Below, piece by piece: positions 34,665-47,270 of a DNA stretch of 64,000 bases; positions within the stretch are counted from its first letter, which is position 1, and every line of letters starts with the position of its first letter. The stretch is from Orientallactaga sibirica (lineage: Eukaryota > Chordata > Mammalia > Rodentia > Dipodidae). Both the position numbers and the translations under genes were made by a program. The notes beneath the pieces are model-generated. The model saw nothing but the letters and a program-made list of their open reading frames with translations. It ran no database searches and was not told where the DNA came from. The stretch lies in assembly GCA_036365145.1 (NCBI GenBank), contig JAEOAD010000040.1:11534501-11598500 (forward strand), written 5' to 3'.

Positions 34665-35752
34665 CAAGAAGCATGTTTTTGAGTAGATCAAATGTCTTAT
34701 ATGTCATTTCTCTAACACAGGTTTCTGATCTCAGTCAAACCCAACACATTGCCAAAGCACTTGTTTACCCACCAGAACTGCATGATAAGACCCTATTGCT
34801 GAAGACGCCACTGGCTGTGGTGGCAGGACACTGAGAAATCAAGCTGGAGCTGAGATGGAGGCCAGCTTCCTGCTGAATAGCTGACATAATGCTAGGAAGT
34901 GCTATATGAAATGTTGGGAGGGGAAAGATTCATACAGACTGAAGAAGGCACTGGATCCTTCAAGTCACAAAATCAGCCAGTCAGGCAAGATGCACTCACT
35001 GGCACAATACTGGCATATCAGTTATGAACAAGGGTCTGCAGAAGACTTTGAAGTCTTCATAGGTCTCCCTGACCACCAGCTCACTGTGTGGGGCTGACCC
35101 ATCAACACTGGAGTATATCGCCAGCAAACTATGAGTTCAAGACCTATTCCCTAAACATTTAAGACAAAGATCAAAATGACCTAAGCATCTCCAGTATTAA
35201 TGCAACTTCCATCTTGCACAAATTTCATAAATGGACATTTTCCCATATCAGTGCTATAAAAATCACACCACATAATGAAATTATGATTGTTTCCAGAATT
35301 AGAACAAATTCTGTGACTCTGCATTATTTTACATTCTACCTGATAAAGATTTTAATTAAATGATAGATTCCTTCTTCCAAATCAGAAATCAGTTATAGTC
35401 CATGTAGTCTGAAATATCAATGACACCTTTTACACCTTTTATTCTTACTGATTTGAGAACTATTAAAAATACACACTTAAGAGGAATAGGAAATGTATAC
35501 GACTGTAGATAAAATGGAACTGGAAAAGAAACTGTCATTGGGGCAGAAAGAGTGGGAGAGAATAACTAGAGCATTGCTTCACCCCCCACAATGACTAACT
35601 GCTGCTCTCAGAACTCATAACCCACAACCCCATGGTAAATACCAGCAATCCCACACAGGAGGGCCCTGTGTGGCAAGGAGAAGGGAAATGATGGTACCAT
35701 CACATGATGCTTCCATACAAAATTTTATACTTAATAAAAAATAAAAACACAG
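34665..35752. other. unassigned sequence, part repeat-like
   Basis: The stretch 34,780-35,160 (for example GGCTGTGGTGGCAGGACACT) feels like an old rodent interspersed repeat, without a safe name. Confidence 0.35.
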
Positions 35753-36012
35753 GGCTGGAGAGATGGCTTAGCGGTTAAGGCACCTGCCTGCCAAGCCTAA
35801 CAATGCCCGTTCCATTCTCCAAGCCCCTTGTTTAGCCAGACACAAAAGTGATGCAAGCATGCAATGCTGTGCTTGCCCACAAAGGGGCGCAATTGTATGG
35901 AGTTCATTCACAGAGGCTGAAAGGCTGCTGGCATGCCCATCCTCTCCCTCTCCCTCTCCCTCTCTCTCTCTTTCTCTCTCTCTCTCTGAAATAATAATAA
36001 TGATAAAACAAA
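35753..36012 (+). mobile_element. tRNA-derived SINE, long subtype
   Basis: GGGCTGGAGAGATGGCTTAG head and the extra GATGCAAGCATGCAATGCTG segment, then a long CT tract. Confidence 0.95.
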
Positions 36013-36023
36013 AATACATATAG

Positions 36024-36220
36024 GGCTATAGAGATTGCTTAGTGGTTAAGGTGCTTGCCTGTGAAGCCTAAAGATCCAGGTTTGATTCCCCAGAAACTAC
36101 GTAAGTCAGATACACAGGGTGGCGCATGTGTCTGAATTTTGTTTGCAGTGGCACACCCACTCTCTATATATATATCTACATCTTTCTCTCTCAAATAAAT
36201 AAAAAAATATATTAAAAGAT
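36024..36220 (+). mobile_element. tRNA-derived SINE
   Basis: GGGCTATAGAGATTGCTTAG head and an AATAAATAAA tail. The body is shortened after TTTGCAGTGG. Confidence 0.9.
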
Positions 36221-36222
36221 AT

Positions 36223-36440
36223 TGGGATGGAGAGATAGCTTGGTGGTTAAGGTGCTTGCATGCAAAGCCAGAGGATCTAAGTTCAATTCCCCAGGGCTCA
36301 TGGAAAGCAAATGCACAAGGTGGCACATGCATCTGGAGTTCGTTTGCAGTGGCTGGAGGCTCTGACGTGTTCATTCACTTTCTATCTGCCCCCCCTCCAA
36401 AAATAAATAAGTAAATAAAATATTTAAAAATAAATAAATA
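36223..36440 (+). mobile_element. tRNA-derived SINE
   Basis: GGGATGGAGAGATAGCTTGG head, GCATCTGGAGTTCGTTTGCA body and A-rich tail. It follows the previous copy directly. Confidence 0.9.
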
Positions 36441-38017
36441 CGCAAAAATAATTTTCATGTTTGGTTATTTTTTCATGTTCACACTAGCATCAAACACAAG
36501 AGCATATGCTTAGTTCCAGGTTTGAGTCTCTACCGAGTGTGGCTGATGGTCCCCTGTATGAGTAACTGTAGGAATTTTAATTCAAGATCATGACAATATC
36601 TTTCAAAGATCCATTATGTGAACAACAGAGTGATACTCTAAGTCAGAATCCTTGGAGCAAATTTAGAGCCTACTTCACCGGATTTTCTAACAAGGCCAGA
36701 GGCCAGAACACTTCAAAATAGCTTTACATAAAGATGTCATGAACTAGACGAGCGTTCTTCTTTTGTCCACTTAGCATTTCAGCATCCTTCTTATGTAGGG
36801 CACTTCGACACTTTATGAGTCTTCATAGCAGGAGAAATATTTTCCAATTCCAGAAGAGAGAAAAATATATGATGTTCACTTCCCTGGTTCCTTGAAATTA
36901 GGTGTAAATAATGGGCCTAGGCTCTGCCAATCACATGCGTGCCTGTCAGACTTTTAATCCAGGAGCTAATGGTGCAATAGGCATGGTCTGTGTCGTTGAG
37001 AGCATTAACAACTGCAATAAAGTCACGACGTTAGCAGAGGGCAAGCCCTGGTATCTTGTATTAATGAAGGCAGGCAGAGTTTCCCCATCAGACCAGTACT
37101 GAGGTCAGTGTTGGTATAAGTCCTGATTTTGAAGTGCTCATTTGGGTTCTCTTCCTCACAATCATGCTTAGAAATCCCCGAATATCTCCTCGCAAATGTG
37201 TTAATTAGCTGGTGTTTATGTCTTTTGCTCACTAAAGAGAAATGGGTGGTGTCAAACCCTCTCTATAATAGACTCCTTAGGAAGATTTTTGTCCATGGGC
37301 AGCAAACCATAACAATTATTACTGAATTGTATACTTTGCCTACTTATTAATGCTAATGCTGGTAACTTAATGCTGGTAATTATCATTGGTATACAGAAGC
37401 CAAAATTTTCAAGGTCTTTTTCTAAGGCTATCCGTGCTGAGTTTCTTTATTTTACCAAGAATTGGATTTAGCCCATCTGCTTCTCTCTTCCAGTCCAGTC
37501 TATTTTTATGATGAATTAACTGGTACGAAAATAGTGTGTTCAATATGTCCCAGTCTGTCAATATGTTACTTACTGGGGAATAGACTGCAAAGGATCACAG
37601 GTGGTAAAGTGGATCCTAGAAATTGGTTAAACTAATGTTCAGCCCTAAATCTTGTACATTGGCATCTCGAGGCTCAGCTACAATCTATCCTACCTTCTTG
37701 CACAGATTATTTCAGAGGTACTCAGGTCTTTGGGTTCAGCTAAGCTGATGTCTAGCTTACCCTCTCCACTTTATTTTCACATTTATATCGAATATTATCA
37801 TCTAATAACTGCGCTGGCTGTCTTTCTCTTAGGCCCCCTTACCCAGACTGAATCACATCTAACATTGGACTTTGGAGTTATTGCTATCTATGTGTACAAG
37901 CCAACTCTTTCACCTATGTTCACACATTTACATTAACAACTCCAATCATGGCTAAGCCAAATCAAAAATTACTACCAACCAACATTTTTGAATAAGTGAT
38001 TTTTAACAGATAATTTT
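36441..38017. other. unassigned sequence
   Basis: Unique-looking DNA. Short frames near 36,911-37,350 and 37,652-37,936 show no family signature. Confidence 0.5.
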
Positions 38018-38216
38018 TTTTAAAAAAATGTTTATTTATTATTTGAGAGGAGAGAGAGAGAAAAAAAAGGTGTGCCAGGACTTCCAGCCACTGTAAACGA
38101 ACTCCAGACACATGAGCCACCTTGTGCATCTGGTTTATGTGGGTACTGGGAATTGAACCTGGGTCCTTCGGCTTTGCAGGCAAATGCCTTAACCACTAAG
38201 CCATTTCTCCAGCCCC
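38018..38216 (-). mobile_element. tRNA-derived SINE
   Basis: T-rich tail, GCCACTGTAAACGAACTCCA body, CTAAGCCATTTCTCCAGCCC head. Perfect 13-bp duplication AACAGATAATTTT at 38,005 and 38,217. Confidence 0.97.
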
Positions 38217-38823
38217 AACAGATAATTTTATAATTAACAATTTTGAACGCAAACTGATGGTGAGAGTGTATTGTTCTTTAAACATCAATGTTATAGCAAT
38301 ATGGAAAAATAAACACTTTTTTGGAATCCAGAACTGATTGTATTTTCATTATTAGCTTTGATCTTTAGACAAATTGTACATAACGAAATTGTTTTAGATT
38401 ATTTTTAGCTACCACATTGTTTTTTTTTAAATGGACACTAAGTCAGTTTCATCTATTCGAGGTCAATTCTCAGAACAAAGATTAATGCGTGTATGCAACA
38501 TATTCAAGAAAGCTCATTTAAATGAGGTTGTCGGTTGAATTTTACACATAATTCTTAAATTTAAACCATTTTTCCAGGAATCCTAGAGCAAAATTCCCGT
38601 GGCTATCACATTTAGTCTAGTTTTTAAAACAGCACTTTCAGCCCCTTATTTGAAAGCATCTTGTGAAATATAAAGGTCATACTTGGGATCAAAGGCTCCA
38701 TGGAATGTCAGAGATTTATATAGCTTGAACCACTTTTTCATATGTATCCTCAGATTAACTCTCCAAGCCCTATTTTCCTAAAATGAAAAAAAAAAAAAAT
38801 CAGAGACAACAATAGAACATGCA
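38217..38823. other. unassigned sequence
   Basis: AT-rich DNA with no gene or repeat that I can name. Confidence 0.5.
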
Positions 38824-39155
38824 CTGGTTGTGTGGTGGTTTGAATGAGATGTTCCCCCAAAACTCGAATGAATGCTTGGTTCCCAGCTGGTGGCAGTTTG
38901 GGACATGGAGCCTTGCTGGAGGAGGTGTGTTGTCAGGGCTGAGCTTCGGGGTGTTATGGCAAGCTCCCCGTTGCCAGAACGTGGCTCACTCTCTTGTTAC
39001 TGCTTTCCGTCTGCTGTGGCGGAGGTGTGATGTTTAGCTTCTGCTCAGGCCATGCTATCATGCAGCTTCCTCTTAAGACCTCAAATTAAAATAAAAACTG
39101 TTCCTCCCTCCCACCAGCAACTTCTGATTGAGTGTCTTGTCCCAGCAACACAAAG
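38824..39155 (+). mobile_element. URR1-like (hAT) DNA transposon remnant
   Basis: TGGTGGTTTGAATGAGATGT start, GGAGCCTTGCTGGAGGAGGT, and GTGTCTTGTCCCAGCAACAC near the end, the layout of the copy at 49,230. Confidence 0.6.
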
Positions 39156-39407
39156 ACAACTACAAGTTGATATGGGATTTGAAACAGTTGATATAAATAA
39201 GGTACGTAGCATTACTTCTAACACAAAGGAAATGCTTAATACATATTTACCTGCTATTTCTATTGTCCCAGTTGTTGATAGGTACTGAAAAGAAAAGTAG
39301 CAAAATGCAGACAGGAATCTTTGTGGTCAAAATGACTTGGGTTCCTATATTGGGACCTTGGGGAGATGTCAAACAATATGCTTATAATTGGAGACATGTA
39401 ATAGCAT

Positions 39408-39602
39408 TTTTAAAAAATATGTTTTATGTGTTTGTGAGCAGAGACAGAAATAAAGAGTATGTGGACACCAGAGCCTGTTACCACTGCAAAGAAATTCCAG
39501 AGACATGAGCTATTTTGTGCATCTGACTTTACATAGATACCGGGCAATGGAACACAGGCTAATAAGCAGGCACCTTTAACCTCTGAGCCATCTTCCCAAC
39601 CC
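39408..39602 (-). mobile_element. tRNA-derived SINE, diverged
   Basis: ACCACTGCAAAGAAATTCCA, TTTGTGCATCTGACTTTACA and CTGAGCCATCTTCCCAACCC in antisense order. Confidence 0.75.
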
Positions 39603-40082
39603 AATAATAGTGTTTTCTGAAAGAGCTTCCTAATTCCCAAGCCTTGTACATAGCAGATGTCGACTGTCCTAGGAACAACACACACTGTGTGTTTAAAAGA
39701 TACATTTTCAACAGCCCTCCCTCATAGTATAGACAATCTGATAAATGTTTACACTGTCTATACTGATAACTGCACATATAGACCTTATTCTTCCTTCAAG
39801 TGATAATAACTGGTCCTTAATTCGCATTTAGGCCTCACTCGGGTATTTTATATTCAGAAAGCAATTCCCTTTGTTTAGAAAAGAGGAGATTTTGCATTTT
39901 GGGTGACAAATATTTTTTGGTGAGTGCTCTGACCTACTTAAAAGCACACACTGGGTGCAAGAAGGTATGTACAAATGCAAAACTACCAGGAAGGGAGTAG
40001 GGAGGTGACGCAATGGGAGAAGGCTGGGTGAGAGATGCTTTAGGAGAATGGCTCTGCCATGTTGTTGTGGTTCTCTTGTGTA

Positions 40083-40113
40083 TTTCTTTTAAAAAAATGT
40101 ATTTTATTTATTT

Positions 40114-40156
<43 letters not shown>

Positions 40157-40305
40157 GGTGCTCCAGGGCCTCCAGCAACTGCAAATGAACTCCAGAAGCA
40201 TGCGCCCTTTTGTGCATCTGGCTTACATGGGTCCTGGAGAATCGAACTGGGATCCTTTGGTTTCACAGGCAAGCACCTTAACCACTAAGCAATCTCTCCA
40301 GCCCG
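40083..40305 (-). mobile_element. tRNA-derived SINE
   Basis: TTTATTTATTTGAGAGAG tail and GA run, then the head at AATCTCTCCAGCCC. CTCTTGTGTA duplicated at 40,073 and 40,306. Confidence 0.95.
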
Positions 40306-40917
40306 CTCTTGTGTAATTCTGTAAAGCCGCTCTACATAATCTAACACAATTTCACCACAGACTTTTTGGAACACATTACATTCCTAACAAGACAGGATAC
40401 GTCATCTTAGGAGAAGTGTTGCACATCCCTTTTCATCACGGTCCCCACCTGACAGAAGGGAGCCTGCCTTGTAAAAGGCTGCTATGGGACATGAGACCCT
40501 CTCTCTTGTCCATGTTTTACATACAAGTCTCTACTATACAATAGCCTGGCTATAATTTGAAGACAGTTCCTCACACTCTGCCCATGGGGTCTATTATCTG
40601 GCTTCATTTGTTCTAAATTGTGCTATGATATGGTTAGGGCCATTGGGGAGCTGGCACTGAATTAATCTTGCTTTTGCTGTCTAAGGAACAACATCTCTAA
40701 ATCCATCCGAGTTCATTTTCTCCTTACCATCAATATCATGGAAGTGTGACAAGACAATTTAACATCTGCCACCACACTGAGGCGGAGGCAGTGCTTAATG
40801 CCTGATGCAGGTCAGGAATACATTATCAAATAGTAGTAGAAGACAACGGAAGCTTTATTCCCATGGACTGGTCTAAAACGAGTGCATCAGAATTACCCTG
40901 GCTAACGTACATGCCTT
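40306..40917. other. unassigned sequence
   Basis: No coding or repeat signal that I can name. Confidence 0.5.
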
Positions 40918-41258
40918 AGCTATTTTCTCTTTGCTATGACTAAATGCCTGACCAGAAGTCACTTATACAAGGAAAACTTTGATTCTGGCTTACAGTTTCA
41001 AGAAGATTCATCCCATCAGGGTGGGGCAGTAGTTGGAAGGGAACAGCTGGCCACACTGCAATTAGGATCAGCAAGGACAGGACAGGAGGACAAACAGGCA
41101 AGGCTATGAAACCTCAAGTCCTGTCCCCAGTGATACACTTCCCAAGCAAGGCTCCACTTCCTAAAGATCCCACAATCTTCCCAAACTGTGCCGCCAGCTG
41201 GGGACAAGTATTCAAACACACGAGCCTATGGGGGACATTTTACCTTCCTACCACAACA
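40918..41258 (+). repeat. interspersed repeat, family B copy 3
   Basis: TTTGCTATGACTAAATGCCT, TGATTCTGGCTTACAGTTTC, CGCCAGCTGGGGACAAGTAT and GGGGGACATTTTACCTTCCT in order. Confidence 0.65.
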
Positions 41259-41654
41259 GGAGACAGCGGGCAAACATCTCTCAGGAAACTTATTCTATTG
41301 AGTAAGGGACACTTGGAGGAAGGCATTAATGCTAATATATTTGGGGCCTGAGGGCCTGAGCATGAGCCAACGAAGTGTGTTCCAGCAGCCCACATAGGTT
41401 TGAACATCTAAATCCAGCTGACATACAGAGACACAATCAAGGGATCCAAATGGTGTTGGCAGCCCACTTACAGATCTACTACAGCCTGTTAGATAAATGG
41501 CCATACCAAAGGAACATTGAATTTGGAGCATAATGATATTTATCTAGAAACATTAATACTAACCATCTCCTGAAAGAGAAGACAACCTAAGTTAAACAGT
41601 CCCACCCAACTGCCCACTCTCTTTTTACCTATTACATGAGTTTATTTAGTGTTA
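41259..41654. other. unassigned sequence
   Basis: Nothing nameable is seen. Confidence 0.5.
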
Positions 41655-41863
41655 CTCTTTTTGTATTTTTCTTGGTTTATTTGTAATCAGAGAGAGAGAG
41701 AGAGACAGAGAGAGAGATGCCTCTTGCCATTGCAAAAAAAAAAAAATTCCAGATATATGCAACACTTTGTTCACCTTGATTTAAGTGTGTACTGGAGAAT
41801 CACACCCAGACCATCAGGCTTTGCAAGCAAGCACTTTTAACTGTTGAGCCATCTCCCCAGGCC
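41655..41863 (-). mobile_element. tRNA-derived SINE, diverged
   Basis: GA-rich run, GCCATTGCAAAAAAA, TCAGGCTTTGCAAGCAAGCA and GAGCCATCTCCCCAGGCC. Confidence 0.8.
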
Positions 41864-42462
41864 ATATTTTAGTTTGATTGTTGAAACAGTAGAAGCTGAA
41901 ATTACCACATCATTTCCTCCGATACCACAACCTGAAGGTTGAATTAGGGAGGAAGTCAGGTGGAGGTCAAGAAACCATCTAGAAGAGAAGAGATGGTGTG
42001 AAGGCCTGAACTAAAACCACAGATGGGACTGAAGAGTACCCAGTGCATGCAGGAGAATTCAGTGATGTGGTGAGGAGCTGCACGTGGGGAAGCAGGCAGA
42101 GCAGTGAGCAAAGGTGCTGATGAGCTATGGGGACTGGAGCAACTGTCCAAGGATACAATGTTTGCCAATCCCATGAACACTGAAGAAAAGAATCAGAGCT
42201 GGAGTGATGGAGGAGAAGGCCAGGATGCAGAGATAATGATAATTTATACACATGCCAGAGCTCGCTCTAGATTCTGCTACTTGAAAATGCTGAATTCTTT
42301 AGGATTTAATTTTGAATGAAAGGTGATGTCAACGAAGACTCAAAAGAAAGGATTGTATATAGCAGAAACTGATTTCCAAATGAGGATAACTATCATCAGG
42401 GTGCTATCAACCTTTTATTATCACAAACCCAGGGTCAATGGCTCAGTAGACACCAAATATGA
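41864..42462. other. unassigned sequence
   Basis: No gene is seen. Confidence 0.5.
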
Positions 42463-42679
42463 GGGCTGGAGAGACGGCTTAGCAGTTAAGGTGCTTGTCT
42501 GTGAAGCCTAAGGACCCAGGTTCAATTCTCCAGGACTCTCATAAGCCAGATGCACAAGTTGACACATACGTCTGGAGTTTGTTTGCAGTGGCTGGTCGCC
42601 CTGGAGTGCCCTCTCTCTCTCTTTTCTCTCTCAATCTCTCTCTTTCTCTCCCTCTGTTGGTCTCTAAAAAATAATAAAA
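42463..42679 (+). mobile_element. tRNA-derived SINE
   Basis: GGGCTGGAGAGACGGCTTAG head; perfect 13-bp duplication ACACCAAATATGA at 42,450 and 42,680. Confidence 0.97.
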
Positions 42680-43835
42680 ACACCAAATATGACCACGCAA
42701 AGACAATCAGAAGTGATATGCAAATAATCATAATGAGTTTGCTTTTCTGTGCATCTATATGTGCACTTTAGCAGTCATTCAGGAATCATTTTATTTGGTG
42801 ACCACATGACACCAAAGGGCTTTATCAAATGAATTCAAATAGGAATTGCATTATCCTTTCCTGCAGAGAAATTTAAGACTAGTTTTTTTTTATGTTGTGC
42901 TTGTCACATTTAATGATAATAATCACCTTCAATCCATCAAAGTAATTTCAAATCCAAGTGAAAGACAGTTTTTCTCTTAAAATTCTGATAAATTTGTTGT
43001 GATACAATTGCATTGACTAAGCAATTAACAAGTAACAGGGCTGAGATTGCACCGTGGCGTAAACAGCAAAGCAATTTAAAGTGACAGAAGTGTCAGGTGA
43101 GTGAATCTCATTTGACAGTCTTATCCAGTTTTAATATCTTACTATTTGTGTTCGGGGAGTAATGTAAATGAAGCATGAGAATAGGTTTGTCTCGGAGATT
43201 TTTTTTCCCTGCCATACTTATTCATGTCACAGTTAGTCATTATGCTGAAGAATTTAAAAAGGTTACAGTGAAATGAGGTTTGCCTTAGCTTCTGAGTTAT
43301 GAACGTGTGCATATAACACGCAAGCTAAGGTTTAGGTACAGAACACAAACTCAACTCTTTCAAAATGAACTCTTAGGCTATGCACAAATGTCATAATCTA
43401 TGCAAGCTTTATTTAATGCTGTGGAGTCAAGTTTCACAATAAAAAAGCCTTCAAGTTTGACATGTGTGCTAAAACTATGGAAAATAATCTCACCCATTGT
43501 ATAGGCTGCACCCTGACATGTGTCACAAAACTCAGGAGAAAGAGACGCTTCCTCTTGAGTTGCATTTAATATATTCATAAGAAAGTTCATTCCAACTGCC
43601 TTATCAATGTTTGTTTGTTTTTATTTCTCCAGTAAGCATACCTTCCCAGGTGCAAATACACACAGTTCTCAAGCAGCTGGATTTCCAGTGGTGATTCTGA
43701 CCAAACTGAAAAGAGCTTTAATTCTTCTTCCATGGTATGAAAAGAGAAGATGGGGATTTATAGGTAAAATGACACCAATATAAAAGTTTCTATAGATGGA
43801 AAAATCAAGTGTGTTTCTTACCACTTCTGCTCTTC
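42680..43835. other. repeat-free AT-rich stretch
   Basis: No interspersed repeat is recognised over about 1.1 kb. Several TAAT/ATTA cores, a CATTTGACAG and an ATGTAAATGAAG occur at 42,890-43,170. A conserved non-coding element is possible but cannot be judged from one sequence. Confidence 0.4.
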
Positions 43836-44002
43836 CTTTTTTTGTTGTTTGTTTGTTTATTTGTTTGTTTGTTTGAGGTAGGGTCTCACTCTAGCTCAGG
43901 CTGACCTGGAATTCATTATGTAGTCTCAGGGTGGCCTTGAACTCGCGGAGCTCCTCGTACCTCTGCCTCCCGAGTGCTGGGATGAAAAGCGCGTGGCACG
44001 GG
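43836..44002 (-). mobile_element. B1 SINE
   Basis: (TTTG)n tail, GAGGTAGGGTCTCACTCTAG, CTGCCTCCCGAGTGCTGGGA. CTTCTGCTCTT occurs on both sides. Confidence 0.95.
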
Positions 44003-45543
44003 ATCCTCTTCTGCTCTTGAAACATAATGATAGGTCCTCCCTGAGTCCCTCCCACAGGATCCAGCAGATGCCTAGTGCAGACACAGATCACACTGGCATA
44101 ATTTAACTCCTGTGAACAGGAGCCAACAAATATCGTGTGCATGGCCTAATTTTGTGCAACCTAATACCTTCTGGTGAGTTCTGGATGTGAGGAAACAGTT
44201 AACAAAAGGTTTTTATGCATTTGGGAAATGTCCAAAGAGAACACCAATCAGGAGACACAGCCTTCTTTTCCCTCCACCTAGGAAGCTGGTCATCCCTTGT
44301 GCGGAAAAGGAAAAGCTATGGCACTTCTGTCTGTAGGTTGTGCCTTGGGGACAATGGCTATAATGGCTAGACTCCAGCAACAGCAGCATGGAGCCACTTC
44401 CGTTATCTGTTGTGCTGGATCTTCTGTTCCTGTCAATGCATAGCTACAATTTGGTAAATATCCCAAGATGAAAAGATTTAAAAGGCAATAGCTTTTACTT
44501 CCAAGAAATTTAGTTTAAGGATCCTCCAAGGAAGTTAGTTAGTCCCTGTGCACTTCAATGTATGTAGCACCTACCACATTTTCAAAATCTTTCTATGAAA
44601 GATGATGAAAATCTTCTATGAAAGACAAAAATAGAATAGAGCTGAATTTCTTTATTGCCAGGGTTTTTTTTTTTTCATCAAAAATAGCAAAAACTATAAT
44701 AAGATGAAACTCTTGAGATCAGAGGAGAAAATATGCACATTAAAAAACCACAGAACAGACAGAATTTTGTTCCTTGTGATTGTTAAGAGGTTCAAGAAAA
44801 GGGAGTTTGCTTAGAGTGGAAGTTTTTGGCAAAGAGAAGGGACAAGGAGCTAGGAGGAGCTGTGATGGACTGAGCATTGCCTTTCCATAAGTGAGAGCAT
44901 GGAGAAGTGGGTTAGCAAAGGGAAAGGGAGCTGGGTGTGAGCAGAGAAGCCAGGAAGGAACAGGATAGAATGATAGAGAAGAAAGAGAGAAGAGGAAAAG
45001 CACACATACAGAAAGAAAGCAGACAGAGAATTACACGTGTTTCTTCAGGAAAGAGAAGAAGAGAGAGAGGTGGAATGACACCTGGGCTTTTATGCCCATG
45101 ATCTTGGGACACAGTGGACTTGCCCAGTGGGAGAGGGGCTTGTGGGGGTGTGGGCTACTGTTCACGGAAGGAAACAGACTTGCTAGATCCCACTTGAGTG
45201 ATCCCTTTGGGGAAGTGAGACCTTTGAAGACTTCAGTTTTGGCCATTTGGGAGGGAAAGGGGCTTCTGCGACTCTAACAGCTGTGTGTTAAACCTTTCTG
45301 AGAAATCTATAGACTATCTTCGTATCACAAAAATCTATAGAATATCTTCTTATCAATCAGAGCAGATCATGAGACCAGCAGGGCTAGCCTGAGCATGGTC
45401 CAGCAAGCAGACTCACACGGACAATCAATAGCAGGGCTTCACATAGGAAACATGAGAGAAAGCCAAGAAATGCTCATGCAAGTCCAAAACTCAATAAGGA
45501 AGATGTTATAAAGCATGTATTCATCTCCTGAGACAGACAGACA

Positions 45544-45592
<49 letters not shown>

Positions 45593-46694
45593 TGAAAGGA
45601 ACATGCTGAGATGGACAAGGGTATTTATCAACACTTTGGACATTTTGAATACTCATCCTGAACTATGTTATTTCACACAGGCAAACAATGTTAGAGACTC
45701 TTCCATAAGTTTTATAGTCACATGCGGTCCATATACCAAAGAAGTCATGGAGATATAGAGAGCTTGGACTGTAACATCTTCCCTAAAGCTGCTAGAAGGT
45801 CTAGGTGAGTGAGGTGGCACAGAAGGGAATGCTCCAAACTACTTCGATATCCAAGAAAGAAATGAATCTACTCTTACACCCAGAAAGTACCTTGATTTAA
45901 TTGTACTGCCTCTCAATGCCCATAGGCATACAGAACATATCTATACTTGAACCAAATCACTAAGGGTCAGAGACCATCTACTGCAATGAATACCTCAGTT
46001 TATTTAATGTGAATTTCTTCCTTGTGAGCCATACCTCTGCTGTGTTTTTTGGTCATTGGAATGATAATGCTGGAATGACTATGTCGTCATTTTCCTGTAA
46101 GCATGATGTTTGAGACTCTGCTGCCAAAATGAGGCTAACACCTTCTAGGTGGGAGACTAAAATCAAGCTTACCTAAACATACTCCAACAGTAGATTTTAA
46201 TGAATAATATGCAGATATCAAGTAAAGGATTAAATAGCAGACACCACTGCATATTCAGAAAAAAAGAAAAGTGTCTTGAAGATTGTGGCTTGGCTCAAAA
46301 TTCTTGCTGTAAATCTGAGAGACTTCAACATTACTTCTTCAGAGACACCAACACCTTTGGAAATACCATGTGAAAAAAAAAAAAAAAACCTTCAAATTCA
46401 CTGTTACCTAAGAATAGTATTCTGATTCGGTGAAAGCAAAATTAACAATTCGAGCAGAAAGCAAGAACTTAAACATTTGGGTGTTTAAAGCATACCACGT
46501 AACTTTGAAGCAGGAGCTTCAAAGGTCAGTGAAGTAATGGAGTTTGTCTTCATCTCCTCACAGTGTGACTTCTGAAACCCTCCTCCCTAAAGCACAAGGA
46601 CCCTCCCCCATGCTCATAACTTGTTAGAGAGAAAATCAATTGCATGATCTCTCATTCTTGTTAACAATAGAAAGAAACAGTTCATTCTTCCTAG
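44003..46694. other. unassigned sequence with a (CA)n tract
   Basis: It holds (CA)n at about 45,546-45,590, a 26-bp near-repeat AATCTATAGA(A/C)TATCTTC at 45,303-45,350 and a purine-rich region at 44,930-45,070. No coding signal. Confidence 0.5.
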
Positions 46695-46930
46695 AGTATA
46701 TTTTTATTTTTATTTTTATTTTTTTCTATTTTAGACAGAGTGAGAATTGGCACACCAGGGCCTCGGCCACTGAAATTGAACTCTAGGTGATTTCTCCACC
46801 TAGTGGTCATGCGAGACCTTGAGCTTGCCTCACGTTTGTGCATCTGGCTAACATAGGATCTGGAAAAAAGAACATAGGTCCTTAGGCTTTGCAGGCAAGC
46901 ACCATAATGGCTAAGCCATCTTGCCAACCC
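46695..46930 (-). mobile_element. tRNA-derived SINE, diverged
   Basis: (TTTTA)n tail, GGGCCTCGGCCACTGAAATT, AGGCTTTGCAGGCAAGCACC and GCTAAGCCATCTTGCCAACC. Confidence 0.85.
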
Positions 46931-46955
46931 TTATTTTTATTTTTTTAATTATTTA

Positions 46956-46956
<1 letters not shown>

Positions 46957-47003
<47 letters not shown>
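46957..47003. repeat. (GT)n microsatellite
   Basis: Uninterrupted GT run. Confidence 0.97.
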
Positions 47004-47005
<2 letters not shown>

Positions 47006-47232
47006 CACATGCAGTGGTGCATGTGTGGAGTTCAAAGGACAACTTTTGGTTAGTCCTCACTCTTCTATCTCTTTGGAGGCTGGATCCCTCAGGAGCTTGC
47101 CCTGCTATTGTTATTGTTTGTTGAGCTTGTTGAGAATTTCCAGGAAATTCTTTCTGCCTCTGCTTCCCATCTCACCATCAGCGTGATGAGGTTTCAGAAG
47201 CCCACCACAGTGTCACACTTTTTACATGGGAT

Positions 47233-47270
47233 CTGGCCTGGGGAGATGGCTCAGTGGTTAAAGCACTCTC
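47233..47270 (+). mobile_element. tRNA-derived SINE, head only
   Basis: TGGCCTGGGGAGATGGCTCA then GTGGTTAAAGCAC; no body follows. Confidence 0.5.

Noticed and set aside
44930..45300. Possible LTR or L1 promoter-like purine-rich segment
   Set aside because: No terminal repeats, target duplication or family match could be established by eye.
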